Assembly: GCA_903906365.1 (NCBI GenBank) | Contig: CAIVKC010000057.1 | Coordinates: forward strand, 62,001 to 126,000 | Direction of reading: 5' to 3' | Length of the DNA stretch: 64,000 nt | Source: an uncultured Bacteroidota bacterium | GTDB lineage: Bacteria > Bacteroidota > Bacteroidia > Chitinophagales > Chitinophagaceae | In this document: positions 27,263-36,570 of the stretch, piece after piece | Position numbering within the stretch: the first letter of the stretch is position 1 | How the letters are laid out: each line of letters opens with the position of its first letter | The notes under the pieces: generated by a model | Seen by the model: the letters and a program-made list of their open reading frames with translations, nothing else | What the model was told of the DNA's origin: nothing | The model's database searches: none | Made by a program: the position numbers and the translations under genes

Positions 27263-28591
27263 TCAATGCTGCGGCAAGGCCTCAAAATCTATTAGTGGGG
27301 GGACTCCGCCTGGTTTGCGCACCAGCTGGGAATGGGGCTCAAGGTTGTTCATGTCCCGAAACCCTCCGGTGAACATATAAAACCAGTTATTTTCGACGCC
27401 GGCCCCGTAATCATACCTGGGGTGGCGGGAGGGACTGGCTGTGGTGGTAAGCATGCAGCGGGTCAGTTCCAGCCAGTTACCCGATGGGGTGCATATCCAC
27501 TGATTTCCATAGCGCGCCCTGAAATAATCATTTCCATTATCCCCAAAATTTTCGACAAATGCATATAGTCCTTTGAGTAATTGGCCCCCTGTCCTGCTTT
27601 TATCCCATTGGGCCAGCAGTTGCCATTTACCATTTTCCGGCGCATAAAAATAGGCGGTGAAAATAGTATGGTCGCCGGCAGGCTTTGCCCCTACAAGCAG
27701 TTTATAGACGGTCTCGGGTTTCCACATGAACACCAGGTGACTATGGCCGCCGGAGCCTTCGTTGCCGAATTCACCCGTAAATACGTCCGCTCCCTTTTTC
27801 ACTAATTTGACAGCATAATCAGAGGGAATCCTGGCCGGGTCATCGGTTTTGTAATTACTCCAGATGGAAAAAATGAATCTGCGCTCCCTGGGAGAATTAA
27901 CCTGGATGCCCATATAACCATCCGCAAATCCATTGGTTTCATAATAGGCATTGTCCGCATCCACACCGGTGGGTACGGATACTTCCGTATAGAACCAGGC
28001 CGCTGCACTGTCGCCGGGAATGGGATACCTCAGGTGGGTGGACGCAGCCCCCCGGTATTCACTGGTGTTATACAGCAGGTCCTTTGCCGCAGGTCCGGAA
28101 AAGATAAGGGAAGACAGATCCGGAAAATAAGGACCCTGCTTATACATTCCGCTAATCTCTATGCAGTGGTACCGGATGCTGCCCACTTCAAATTCGCCCG
28201 CCGTTTGCACCAGTTCCCCGGAAGCTCCCCCGGTATGAACGAGATGACCCGGACCTGAACTGTCGAGCCTCACCCTGATCGTTGAACGGCCTATTGTTGG
28301 GTTCATCTTAAGACGGACTACAAGCCTGCCTGTATGCTGGGGATAAAAATACACCCTTACTATCCGGTGCCGGTCAGACCAGTGGGATAATCCCCGGCCA
28401 TCGATCAGGTTCAAGGAATCTGCTGATTCTGCAGGCTGAATATATCCGTTTGCTGAAAGCCTGACTTCCCGCTCAACCATGGTATCCAGGAGAAAAGACA
28501 AGTTGTTACCGGGATCCTTCAATGGAACCGGGCGATTCCATCCTGTCAACAGGAGCAATATCAGGACAGCCAATAAGAAAACTTTAATCAT
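27263..28591 (-). CDS. DUF3472 family secreted protein with DUF5077-like N-terminus
   Basis: The 442-residue protein has a hydrophobic signal (MIKVFLLAVLILLLLTGW). Residues ~40-150 look like the DUF5077 beta-sandwich (GLSHWSDRHRIVRVYFYPQHTGRLVVRLKMNP), followed by DUF3472 (~155-430: AAWFYTEVSVPTGVDADNAYYETNGFADGYMGIQVNSPRERRFIFSIW, FGNEGSGGHSHLVFMWKPE). These proteins resemble lectin-like or lyase-like beta-sandwiches in glycan loci; the activity is not known. The frame extends to 28819, but the extra 76 residues are unlike protein, and a promoter-like pair sits just before ATG 28591. It is the first gene of the minus-strand glycan block. Confidence 0.8.
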   Translation of the reverse strand: MIKVFLLAVLILLLLTGWNRPVPLKDPGNNLSFLLDTMVEREVRLSANGYIQPAESADSLNLIDGRGLSHWSDRHRIVRVYFYPQHTGRLVVRLKMNPTIGRSTIRVRLDSSGPGHLVHTGGASGELVQTAGEFEVGSIRYHCIEISGMYKQGPYFPDLSSLIFSGPAAKDLLYNTSEYRGAASTHLRYPIPGDSAAAWFYTEVSVPTGVDADNAYYETNGFADGYMGIQVNSPRERRFIFSIWSNYKTDDPARIPSDYAVKLVKKGADVFTGEFGNEGSGGHSHLVFMWKPETVYKLLVGAKPAGDHTIFTAYFYAPENGKWQLLAQWDKSRTGGQLLKGLYAFVENFGDNGNDYFRARYGNQWICTPSGNWLELTRCMLTTTASPSRHPRYDYGAGVENNWFYMFTGGFRDMNNLEPHSQLVRKPGGVPPLIDFEALPQH

Positions 28592-28607
28592 ATAGAACCG
28601 TACTTTA

Positions 28608-28639
28608 AATAGGTATATTATTTTTTTGATGCTCGCAAA
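28608..28639 (-). promoter_or_regulatory. promoter of the DUF3472-led glycan block
   Basis: On the minus strand TTTG (28639-28636) and TACCTATT (28615-28608) are 20 bp apart, close to the Bacteroidota TTTG/TAnnTTTG promoter. The start codon at 28591 would follow a leader of ~11 bases. Confidence 0.45.
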
Positions 28640-28690
28640 CCCATTGGGATGCATCTGGAAAAGCCAGAAGGTAGCATAAAAATACCAATG

Positions 28691-28728
28691 AAAAAAAAGG
28701 CCCTTCCTGCAGGCTTTCAGGCAGGAAG
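28691..28728 (-). terminator. hairpin with U-run between the operator and the DUF3472 gene
   Basis: On the minus strand CTTCCTGC (28728-28721) pairs with GCAGGAAG (28710-28703) across a 10-base loop, followed 4 bases later by eight T. It lies downstream of the double operator and ~100 bp before the gene start, so it could end a short leader transcript or shield the block from read-through. Confidence 0.6.
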
Positions 28729-28730
28729 CT

Positions 28731-28768
28731 ACGCAATCGATTGAACCAGCCCACTCAATCGATTGCGT
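28731..28768. promoter_or_regulatory. double palindromic LacI-type operator
   Basis: ACGCAATCGATTGA (28731-28744) and TCAATCGATTGCGT (28755-28768) are inverted copies of each other, and each contains the palindrome CAATCGATTG with a central CG. The two centres are 22 bp apart, two helical turns, so two dimers could bind one face. I found no further CAATCGATTG copy by eye in the window. Confidence 0.6.
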
Positions 28769-28894
28769 TATTTTATCTGGGTCCCGGTCAGGGCAGAATC
28801 CCCCGCCGGGCCAATGCATTTGGATTCAGCCGGACCGGGAGGTACTGTGCAGCGCTGTATTTTTAAAGGATGGGAAAACACCCTGGATCTGAGT

Positions 28895-28926
28895 AAAAAA
28901 AAGGTGCTTCCTTTGGGGAAACACCT
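28895..28926 (-). terminator. rho-independent terminator of the DUF3857 gene
   Basis: On the minus strand AGGTGTTTCC pairs with GGAAGCACCT (10 bp with one G-T) around a 5-base loop and is followed by eight T. It lies ~50 bp after the stop of the DUF3857 gene. Confidence 0.8.
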
Positions 28927-28978
28927 GTATGGGTGAAAGAAAATTAATGTAAAATAAGTCTGAATTCAACAAAGGAAC

Positions 28979-31900
28979 TTACCTGAATGCCAGCTGCTTT
29001 TTATCGGCTTCAGCCATGCGGTTTACTACCTCCCGGAATGCCGGGTATTCGCCCACAGACACCTGGTCTTTGAGGTACCTGACCTCCCTGGTCACGATCA
29101 ACTGCCCGGGTTTTGCCGTATAGCTCAGGCTGTAGCTCAGGCTGGGGCACTGATAGCTGACGTTTTTAGGAATCTCCACCCATTTTTTCCCCTGGGGAAG
29201 TACAATGGTTATCTGCTCCCGGTCGTAGGGGGTGGAAGAAAAACTCCAGAGATTCAAGGCAAAATTTCTTTTTTCCAGCGACACCACCTCCAGGGAACTG
29301 TAGGCATCGGTCCAGGGAACCTTGATGATTTTCATCCCGGCTATCTCACTGGCATAATTATCGACGGTAAAACGATATTCCATCATTACAGTATCCAGCA
29401 GGTTATCTAGGTTCCGGAAGCTGAGTTCCTTCAGACTTAGGGCATTGCTGAATTCATTGCTTAAGGAACGGGAAATGGCTTTCTTCCGGTCATCTTCACT
29501 CTGGTTTCGGTAGGCATTTCTGGTTGCGCTCACCTCGGCCCCCGCAATTTTGCTGCTGCGTTGGATTTCCGCCTTATTGTCCAGAATTTTCAGTACACTG
29601 GTCCGGTCGATGGTATTAAGGGTTCGGTTGACTGAATTGAGCTTAACCAGACCTGCAACGGTTGTCTGCTGACCATCCTTGGGGATGTACAGGCCGTTGG
29701 CATTGACCAAAATATTGGGCATGGTGCCAAATGCCAGGTTATTGTCGGTCAGTTCTACCAGGTAAGTCCTGCCGCCCGTATGGAGTTGGGCAATGCAATG
29801 ATTAAAACCAATCAGGGGCAAATCAACATTCTTCTCCCCTTCATTTCTTGTGTCCACCAGCACCAGGTTAGCATCCAGCCCGGCTTCGCGGGCCATGCTG
29901 GTAAACAGGACCGCGAGGTCCTTGCAGTCTCCCAGCCGGCTGTTCAGGGTCCTGCTGGCCCGCTGCGGAGTCAGGGCACTGTGCAAAAAGGGGACATTGC
30001 TGTAGGTGAAATTTTCTTCGATATAATTATAAATCACTTTCGCCTTTTCCAGTTCACTGAGTTTTTCCTTGCCCGATAGGAGTTCCTTCACTTTTTCTTT
30101 GATTTCAAAATCGGCTTTCACCTTTACATTACTCAGGTCACTGTACCAGTTGGCTACATAGTTCCAATCCGGAATGGAGGTGACAACCACCCTTTCCACG
30201 ACATCGGTGAAAGCAGGCATGGAGGCCTCGCTTTCAATACGCGGGTTATCTCTTTTTTCCCATATATATAACTTAAAACCGTCCCCGGCATCGGTGATCT
30301 CCGGCTGCAGGTTGCTGTTGTACATACGGAAATCAAATTTCCGCTGGGCCGGTACCAGCAGGCTGTACCGGGAAAGTTTCATAGGGTATCCACTGTTAAA
30401 ATTGAATTCCTCCCAGAAATTTTCGGCCAGTTTACCGCTGTACCCGTTTTCCAGTTTATAGCTGACATGAACTGCATCGTTGATCTCCAGGGAAGAAAAG
30501 ACAATCTGGTTTTCATTGATATCAGCCTGCACCTTGCTTCCATCTTTTTTAAGAATCTCCGCCTTGTCAATGATCAGTCGCTGGGTGTAGGAGTTGTAAT
30601 TGATGGTCAGTTCCTTCCATTCATCTATCCCTGCCTGGTTGAATATCTTTATCAACAGGTCATTCTTTTCTTCGGAGGCACCATTTTCCGGATAGATTAC
30701 CTGCTGGAGATCCTTTAACAGGTAAATACTGTTGTCATTGGGATACTCCGCGGGTTTAGGGGATGCCTTATACAGGGCGGCGATGTCATTTTCACGGAAG
30801 TTTTTGAAAACATCCTTTTTGTTTTCCAGCTGCTGGAGCTTTTTGCGTGCTTCATAATTGTTTGGAGCATACTGGATGGCCCTTTTGTAGCAGGCAATGG
30901 CGTCGTCTTTTTTACCTGCCGCATCAAAAATAAGCCCTTTGGAGTAATGAAAACTTCCCACATACGGGGCCCTGTCCAAAGCCTTTTGCATCCATTGTAC
31001 GGAGGTGGTATAATCCTGGGTTTCAAAATATTTATCAGCCAGTTTACTGTAACGAAGGGTGGCGTATGGCTTATCATCGATAAGTTTCTTATACAAGTCA
31101 AACCCTTCTTGCTTCTTGTTTTGCTTCATTTTATCATTGACCAGGGCCTCAATGAGATCTTCATTGTAATTATGTTTCAGGAATTCTTCCAATACCGCTA
31201 TGGCCTTGACAGGATCTTTATAGGCATCTTTTTGAAGGTTGTATTCGATGGAAACAAAAGCCACGCTGTTAGGATAGTTTTTGTAGTCGGTTTCAATAAT
31301 TTTCAGCACTTTTTCAATATCCTTTTTCTTGGCAAGCAGGTTTATAAGTTTGAGCTCGGTTTCCTCGTTATTGCCATAAAGTTCCACCCTTTTTTCCAGC
31401 AGTTTCTGGGCTTCATCATAATCTTCCTTATTCTGGGCCTCACTGAAACGATATTCAAGCGCAATGAGGCTTTCGGGGTCATTGGTCTTGATAAACTCGA
31501 TTTCACGGGTAAGGTCCGTATTGTTATTGTCTTTGCTATAAGCTTCAATAAGGGCTTCGGAAATGATGGTACTGACTGGGGCCTGCGCTTTCAGCTGCTG
31601 GGTGATCCTTCGGTTTTCATAGCGCTTGTCGTTATGTCCGTATATTCCGGCAAGCATCAGTTTATCCAGGATGGTAGCCTTCCCCTGGGTTACCAGGTTC
31701 TCAAAATAAGCTTCCCCGAAAAAAGGAATTACCGTTACCGGGTAGGCTGATGCTTTATTATATGGGCTGTAATCATAGGAAGTGGTAAGACCTGAAATAA
31801 TGCGGCCCTCGTTATCGGCGAGCCTTACCATGAAATTGCAACTGTTGATTTCGCTGGCTCCCAGTTGAATGAGTATTCTGTTATTTCCTTTCTGAAGTTT

Positions 31901-32734
31901 AACCCGGTAATTATACACGTCCAGGTCGGTATTTCTTTCCTCGGGCTCAGATACCACCTGGAAATCATTGATCCATAATTTCACTGAACCAGATACACCC
32001 AGCATCAGCGTAACATCCCTGTCCTGGGGGCTTTGCAGAAAAGTCTGCGCGTATATGATGGAATTGCTGATGTCGTAATGAAATTCCATGTCTTCCCAGC
32101 GGTCATTGCGCGCATCGGGAATATGAAACCATCTTACATCGGTTCCAACATTATTACGGAACACGGCGTCCGGAGCGGGATTGGCCAGCGGGCCAAAATC
32201 CTTGTTGAAACCACTGGAGGAAATATTTTCAAATACCCCCACGGTGGACCAGTTGTGCAGGTCGCCCAGTGTATTGTAGGTTTCTTTGGATGCAGTGATA
32301 TTGCCTTCGTTCTTGAGCCTGTTGGCCAGGTTCCCGGCTGCCATGGCCTGTATGGTGGCATTGGCCCTTGGATCCTTTAGCAGGTACTTCATAAAATCCT
32401 TCACCCCTTCCTGGGTCTTCGGGTCGGTTCCGGAGAAAATATCCCTGTTCCAGAGTGCGTACAAATAAGGGTAAGGATTGGGGTGTACCCTGAAAAACTG
32501 GCTGAAATGGGAGAATGCCTGATCGGAATGCCCCTCTTCCACATCAATGAGGGTGAGTGCCAGTTGGGCATCTGCGTATGCCCCGGAGCCTTTATCCACC
32601 TGTTGGAGGGTGGCCCTGGCTTCCTTTCTTTTGTTCTGGTTGAATAGTTCCAATCCGCTGGAAAAGGATTGGGCCATATTGAGTTGGACCAGTATAATCA
32701 TTTGTAGCACAAGGAGGGTAACAATTCTTTTCAT
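28979..32734 (-). CDS. DUF3857 and transglutaminase-like protein with TPR repeats
   Basis: The 1251-residue protein has a signal peptide (MKRIVTLLVLQMIILVQLNMAQ). TPR-like helical repeats cover ~25-110 and ~390-640. A beta-sandwich of the DUF3857 type follows (~650-860: NDLLIKIFNQAGIDEWKELTINYNSYTQRLIIDKAEILKKDGSKV). A transglutaminase-like domain (~870-1000) carries the triad Cys ~936 in RLGDCKDLAVLF, His ~978 in GFNHCIAQL and Asp ~993 in ELTDNN; a second beta domain ends the protein. Transglutaminase-like domains of this kind are thought to act on proteins or peptides in the periplasm; the substrate is unknown. It is divergent from the SusC gene across 626 bp. Confidence 0.85.
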   Translation of the reverse strand: MKRIVTLLVLQMIILVQLNMAQSFSSGLELFNQNKRKEARATLQQVDKGSGAYADAQLALTLIDVEEGHSDQAFSHFSQFFRVHPNPYPYLYALWNRDIFSGTDPKTQEGVKDFMKYLLKDPRANATIQAMAAGNLANRLKNEGNITASKETYNTLGDLHNWSTVGVFENISSSGFNKDFGPLANPAPDAVFRNNVGTDVRWFHIPDARNDRWEDMEFHYDISNSIIYAQTFLQSPQDRDVTLMLGVSGSVKLWINDFQVVSEPEERNTDLDVYNYRVKLQKGNNRILIQLGASEINSCNFMVRLADNEGRIISGLTTSYDYSPYNKASAYPVTVIPFFGEAYFENLVTQGKATILDKLMLAGIYGHNDKRYENRRITQQLKAQAPVSTIISEALIEAYSKDNNNTDLTREIEFIKTNDPESLIALEYRFSEAQNKEDYDEAQKLLEKRVELYGNNEETELKLINLLAKKKDIEKVLKIIETDYKNYPNSVAFVSIEYNLQKDAYKDPVKAIAVLEEFLKHNYNEDLIEALVNDKMKQNKKQEGFDLYKKLIDDKPYATLRYSKLADKYFETQDYTTSVQWMQKALDRAPYVGSFHYSKGLIFDAAGKKDDAIACYKRAIQYAPNNYEARKKLQQLENKKDVFKNFRENDIAALYKASPKPAEYPNDNSIYLLKDLQQVIYPENGASEEKNDLLIKIFNQAGIDEWKELTINYNSYTQRLIIDKAEILKKDGSKVQADINENQIVFSSLEINDAVHVSYKLENGYSGKLAENFWEEFNFNSGYPMKLSRYSLLVPAQRKFDFRMYNSNLQPEITDAGDGFKLYIWEKRDNPRIESEASMPAFTDVVERVVVTSIPDWNYVANWYSDLSNVKVKADFEIKEKVKELLSGKEKLSELEKAKVIYNYIEENFTYSNVPFLHSALTPQRASRTLNSRLGDCKDLAVLFTSMAREAGLDANLVLVDTRNEGEKNVDLPLIGFNHCIAQLHTGGRTYLVELTDNNLAFGTMPNILVNANGLYIPKDGQQTTVAGLVKLNSVNRTLNTIDRTSVLKILDNKAEIQRSSKIAGAEVSATRNAYRNQSEDDRKKAISRSLSNEFSNALSLKELSFRNLDNLLDTVMMEYRFTVDNYASEIAGMKIIKVPWTDAYSSLEVVSLEKRNFALNLWSFSSTPYDREQITIVLPQGKKWVEIPKNVSYQCPSLSYSLSYTAKPGQLIVTREVRYLKDQVSVGEYPAFREVVNRMAEADKKQLAFR

Positions 32735-33360
32735 AACAGATGAAATCGTTTAAAAGTGTTGATAAAACGCCTGCCCGGCCTGGGAAAAAGTGCCGGATAC
32801 ATGCCTGCAAACAAAGTTTATATTGGGGGGAGTAAGCCACCACTGAGGGGATTTTCAGCCCGGGACTGTCATTCCCAGCCCCTGACATCCAGCCTCAAAA
32901 ATTAAACTTCAAAAGCCAAGATATATTGTTTCCGGGGTATTACACAGGCTCCGGCGGTTTCTTTTTGGTCCTACCTTCCCCGGGGATTTCTACCCTTTTC
33001 CAACAGGGCCATCCCGGGTTGCATGGTTATATTAATTCCATCCTGGCTGATCTACGGGAAAACCGGAAACAAGATCTAGGGAGGTTTTGTATCTATATTG
33101 TTGTATGCATATATGTGTTTCTTTTATAGAAGGACTACAGATTTAATGGAATATTGGACAGCTATTTTACTGAAACTATATAAAAAGGAGATAATTAATA
33201 AAAATATTTATTATCAAACCCAAATTATTCAATTTAAGCATATTAGAATATATATACAGGTGTTACTGTTATAATATGTTAAAATTACTTTAACATTATT
33301 TTTTTTAAAAGGTCGCTTTCCTATACATTTGGTTAGTTTATAACCAAAACTATACTACAC
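32735..33360 (+). promoter_or_regulatory. AT-rich upstream region of the SusC/SusD operon
   Basis: This 626-bp gap has no supported gene. Its last ~230 bp are markedly AT-rich. A perfect inverted repeat TTTGGTTA-GTTTA-TAACCAAA spans 33328-33348, ending 12 bp before the SusC ATG. TTTG at 33328 and TATACTAC at 33351 are 19 bp apart, a promoter-like pair, though a start this close to the ATG would be leaderless. I cannot choose between a hairpin in the leader and a promoter/operator. Confidence 0.4.
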
Positions 33361-36300
33361 ATGAGAAAACTTAGACTCATGATAGGGGGTATTTTACTGC
33401 TCGCTGTCATAGTGGCACAGGCCCAGATTAAACAGTTAACCGGTAAGGTTACAGATGCCACCGGGGCTCCCATACCAGGGGCTACTATTAAAATTAAGGG
33501 TTCCAAAGCCGGAACCAGCGCAGGCGCCGATGGCGCCTTTCAACTTTCGGTTCCTGCCAATGCCATCCTGGTAATCAGCGGTGTTGGTTTTGAAGCAAAA
33601 GAAATAAAACCCGGAACACTCACCGTGGTGAATATTTCATTGAATCAGGATGCAAAGTCCCTGAGCGAAGTGGTTGTAACCGGTGTGGGTGCAGCTACCA
33701 GCAAAAAGAAACTGGCTTTTGCCGTTGAAACTGTGACCGCAGAGCAGCTGCCTCCAGGAAACACGGCTTCTGTTGACCAGGCACTTGTCGGTAAAGTCGC
33801 CGGCGCGCAGATCAGCAGTATCAGCGGTGTGCCTGGTGCACCCGTTAATATATTACTGAGGGGTGTAAACTCCATCAGTGCCGGAACGACCCCCATGATC
33901 ATGGTGGATGGCGTTCAGCTCGGTGCTTCTAGCCTCAATTCCCTGGATTTAAGCCAGGTTGAAAGGGTAGAAATCGTACAGGGTGCAGCTTCCAGTGCCA
34001 TCTACGGTGCCCAGGGTGCTAATGGCGTTATCCAGATCTTTACCAAGAAAGGAAAGGCCGGTCAGCTGGATATCAATTTTTCCTCCAGCGTAGCCAGCAA
34101 CACTTTACTCAATATCGGCGGCGTGCACAAAGCCTACAAACACGGTTTTGCCGTGGATGCCAACAATACGGTGCTGGATGCATCCGGAAACCCGGTTGTA
34201 TTTGATTCAGTAAACAGTGTGTTCACCAATTCGCCCCTGTTCAACGTATTGGATCCAACCAATTCCATGAGCCACCCCTACGGGCAGAACCTGAAGTACT
34301 ATGACCATTTGAAGGAATTCCTGGTCAGCGCTACCCAGCTCAACAACTCGATATCAGTTTCTGGCGGAAAGGAAAAGCTGGACTTTAATTTCTACGCTTC
34401 CAATAATCAGGCTAACAGTAATTTTAAGAACCAGGGTTATAACAACCGTTCCAACTTTGGAGCCAACGTTGGTTTCGAAGTATTTAAAGGGTTCAAAATC
34501 CGCTCCACTACGCAGCTGGTTTATACCCGCAATACCGTTTACGGCGGTTCCTCCAACAGCAACCAGTCCCTGTTTTATGGCCTGCTGAACTCCAAGCCTT
34601 TTGTAAACTATGATCAAAAGGATGCAGATGGTAACTACTCCATTTATAATGGCAATGCAGTCGGTGTAAACGGATCCAACCCCAATTACAAGACCCAGTA
34701 TTCTAAAACACTCAATAACACAGTAGATGTCATCCAGACCATTGATGCCTCTTACCGCATCAATAAATATGTGGACCTGGATGCCAAATACGGCATGAAC
34801 TTTGAAACCGGCGATCAGAGGTATACCATCTACAACCAGTTCCTCAATAAGAATGCCTTGTATACCAATCACTACCTTTCTTCCTGGGCTCCTGATCAGG
34901 GTGGCGAAGTAGACTATACCACTTTCAAAACAACCTTCCAGAACTTTTTGGCCAACGCCAATTTTCATTTCGACCTGGATCGCGATTTCCACCTGAAAGT
35001 GCCGATCACTTCCCAAACCCTGGTAGGATGGGACTATAGGAACAACAATTACCAGGCCTATAGTGCCTATGCAACCGATGTTCCTTTGTTCAGCCCCATC
35101 AATGCTTCGGAAGGAACCAATTTCAAAACCACCCAGGATTATGTACAGCCTTTCATCACCTACGGTTTTGTGGTGAGCGAAAAACTCGACTGGGGTACTA
35201 TAGGTGGTATCGGCGGCGGATTCAGAACTGACTATTCTTCTGCATTCGGTGCAGGCCATACTCCCTTTACCTTTCCCAATGTAAATGGTTATATCCGTCC
35301 TTCCAGCCTGAATTTCTGGCAGAATGGCGGCCTGGGCAAAGTTTTCCCGGAACTTAAAATAAGGGCTTCCTACGGAGAAGCTGGTATACAACCAGGTGCT
35401 TTTGCACGTTACGTGGTGCTGGGTACCCAGGTACTGGGTTCAGCAGATGGTCTTTATTATCCTTCCGGTCAGCCAAACCCCAACCTGCAGGTTATAGTAT
35501 CCAAAGAATATGAAGTGGGTGCAGACCTGAATTTCAAGCTGGCCCAGAACGGCCAATGGTTCAGAAATGGATTTTTCTCCCCAACTTATTGGAGCAGGAA
35601 AACAAAGGGTGACATCGTGGGAACAGACGTAGCTCCTTCCACCGGTGTGGGAACAGTATTGAACAACGCCTTTGGCCTAACCTCCAGCGGTTTCCAGTTC
35701 AAAATTGGTTTTGATGTACTTTCCAGCAAGAATCTGACCTGGAATTTCACGACCCTTTTCGGACATCAGACTTCAATTATTTCCTCTATCGAAGGTGGCC
35801 AGCCGATTGTTCAGATTTCCTATGCAGGATCTACCAACTATATTCTCGCCCAGGGAGAAAAAGTGGGACAGCTTTATGGTTACCTCGGTTTGCATAGTGT
35901 AGGCCAGATTGATCCTACTACCAAGCAGCCTTTTATCGACAAAGCCAGCCAGGCCAATTATTCCGTGGCCAGCAATGGCTGGGTAGTGAATACGGCTAGC
36001 AAACAGCCTTATTTCTCCAACAACCAGTATAGTTTCGGAGACCCCAACCCGAAATTCAATATGTCCTTCATCAATGAGTTTTCTTATAAATCCATTGTAA
36101 CCCTGAACTTCCAGTGGGATTGGGTCAGTGGCCAGCACCTGTACAACCAGACCAAAGAATGGATGTACCGTGATGCGATCAACGGAGACTACGACAAGCC
36201 CATTACCGTCGCTGGACAGACCGGTGCCTGGACTGCCTTTTACAGGGGTGTCTACGCCGTTCAGCAAAGAGACGGAACAAAGAATTATTTCTATGAGGAT

Positions 36301-36546
36301 GCCTCTTTCCTTCGTCTTAGAAACGTGGCTGTTTCTATCGATGTGGCCAAACTCGCGAACCTGAAAGCCGTTAAAAGGCTCCAGCTCGTGCTGTCAGGAC
36401 GTAACCTGATCACAGTTACCAAATACACCGGTTTTGATCCAGAAATCTCCTCAGGTGGAAACAACTCAGCCTGGGACAGGGGTACAGATCACAGCACCAT
36501 TCCTAATTACAAAAGTTACCAGGTCGGTCTGAATCTCGGTTTTTAG
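33361..36546 (+). CDS. SusC-like TonB-dependent outer-membrane transporter
   Basis: The 1061-residue protein has a signal peptide (ending AQAQ), a carboxypeptidase-regulatory-like domain (~20-95: LTGKVTDATGAPIPGATIKIKGSKAGT), a TonB-box-like segment SLSEVVVTG, a plug domain (QALVGKVAGAQISSISGVPG, LLRGVNSISAGTTPMIMVDGV, VERVEIVQGAASSAIYGAQGANGVI) and a barrel closing in YKSYQVGLNLGF. It should import oligosaccharides with the SusD lipoprotein encoded 24 bp downstream. The plug motif GANGVI and the closing aromatic are intact. Codon choice looks more biased than in the neighbours, as expected for a well-expressed gene; that is an impression, not a calculation. Confidence 0.95.
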   Translation: MRKLRLMIGGILLLAVIVAQAQIKQLTGKVTDATGAPIPGATIKIKGSKAGTSAGADGAFQLSVPANAILVISGVGFEAKEIKPGTLTVVNISLNQDAKSLSEVVVTGVGAATSKKKLAFAVETVTAEQLPPGNTASVDQALVGKVAGAQISSISGVPGAPVNILLRGVNSISAGTTPMIMVDGVQLGASSLNSLDLSQVERVEIVQGAASSAIYGAQGANGVIQIFTKKGKAGQLDINFSSSVASNTLLNIGGVHKAYKHGFAVDANNTVLDASGNPVVFDSVNSVFTNSPLFNVLDPTNSMSHPYGQNLKYYDHLKEFLVSATQLNNSISVSGGKEKLDFNFYASNNQANSNFKNQGYNNRSNFGANVGFEVFKGFKIRSTTQLVYTRNTVYGGSSNSNQSLFYGLLNSKPFVNYDQKDADGNYSIYNGNAVGVNGSNPNYKTQYSKTLNNTVDVIQTIDASYRINKYVDLDAKYGMNFETGDQRYTIYNQFLNKNALYTNHYLSSWAPDQGGEVDYTTFKTTFQNFLANANFHFDLDRDFHLKVPITSQTLVGWDYRNNNYQAYSAYATDVPLFSPINASEGTNFKTTQDYVQPFITYGFVVSEKLDWGTIGGIGGGFRTDYSSAFGAGHTPFTFPNVNGYIRPSSLNFWQNGGLGKVFPELKIRASYGEAGIQPGAFARYVVLGTQVLGSADGLYYPSGQPNPNLQVIVSKEYEVGADLNFKLAQNGQWFRNGFFSPTYWSRKTKGDIVGTDVAPSTGVGTVLNNAFGLTSSGFQFKIGFDVLSSKNLTWNFTTLFGHQTSIISSIEGGQPIVQISYAGSTNYILAQGEKVGQLYGYLGLHSVGQIDPTTKQPFIDKASQANYSVASNGWVVNTASKQPYFSNNQYSFGDPNPKFNMSFINEFSYKSIVTLNFQWDWVSGQHLYNQTKEWMYRDAINGDYDKPITVAGQTGAWTAFYRGVYAVQQRDGTKNYFYEDASFLRLRNVAVSIDVAKLANLKAVKRLQLVLSGRNLITVTKYTGFDPEISSGGNNSAWDRGTDHSTIPNYKSYQVGLNLGF

Positions 36547-36570
36547 TCAACCATTTATAAAAAAAACATC

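Noticed and set aside
28592-28819. N-terminal extension of the DUF3472 protein to 28819
   Set aside because: It would cross the double operator and the hairpin, and the extra residues do not look like protein; ATG 28591 has a signal peptide and promoter.
32926-33129. 67-codon frame upstream of the SusC gene
   Set aside because: Lies in the regulatory gap with odd composition; more likely part of the SusC upstream region.
34354-35391. Long open frame (345 codons) on the minus strand inside the SusC gene
   Set aside because: It lies wholly opposite a well-supported gene, has no family feature, and arises from the codon pattern of the real gene.
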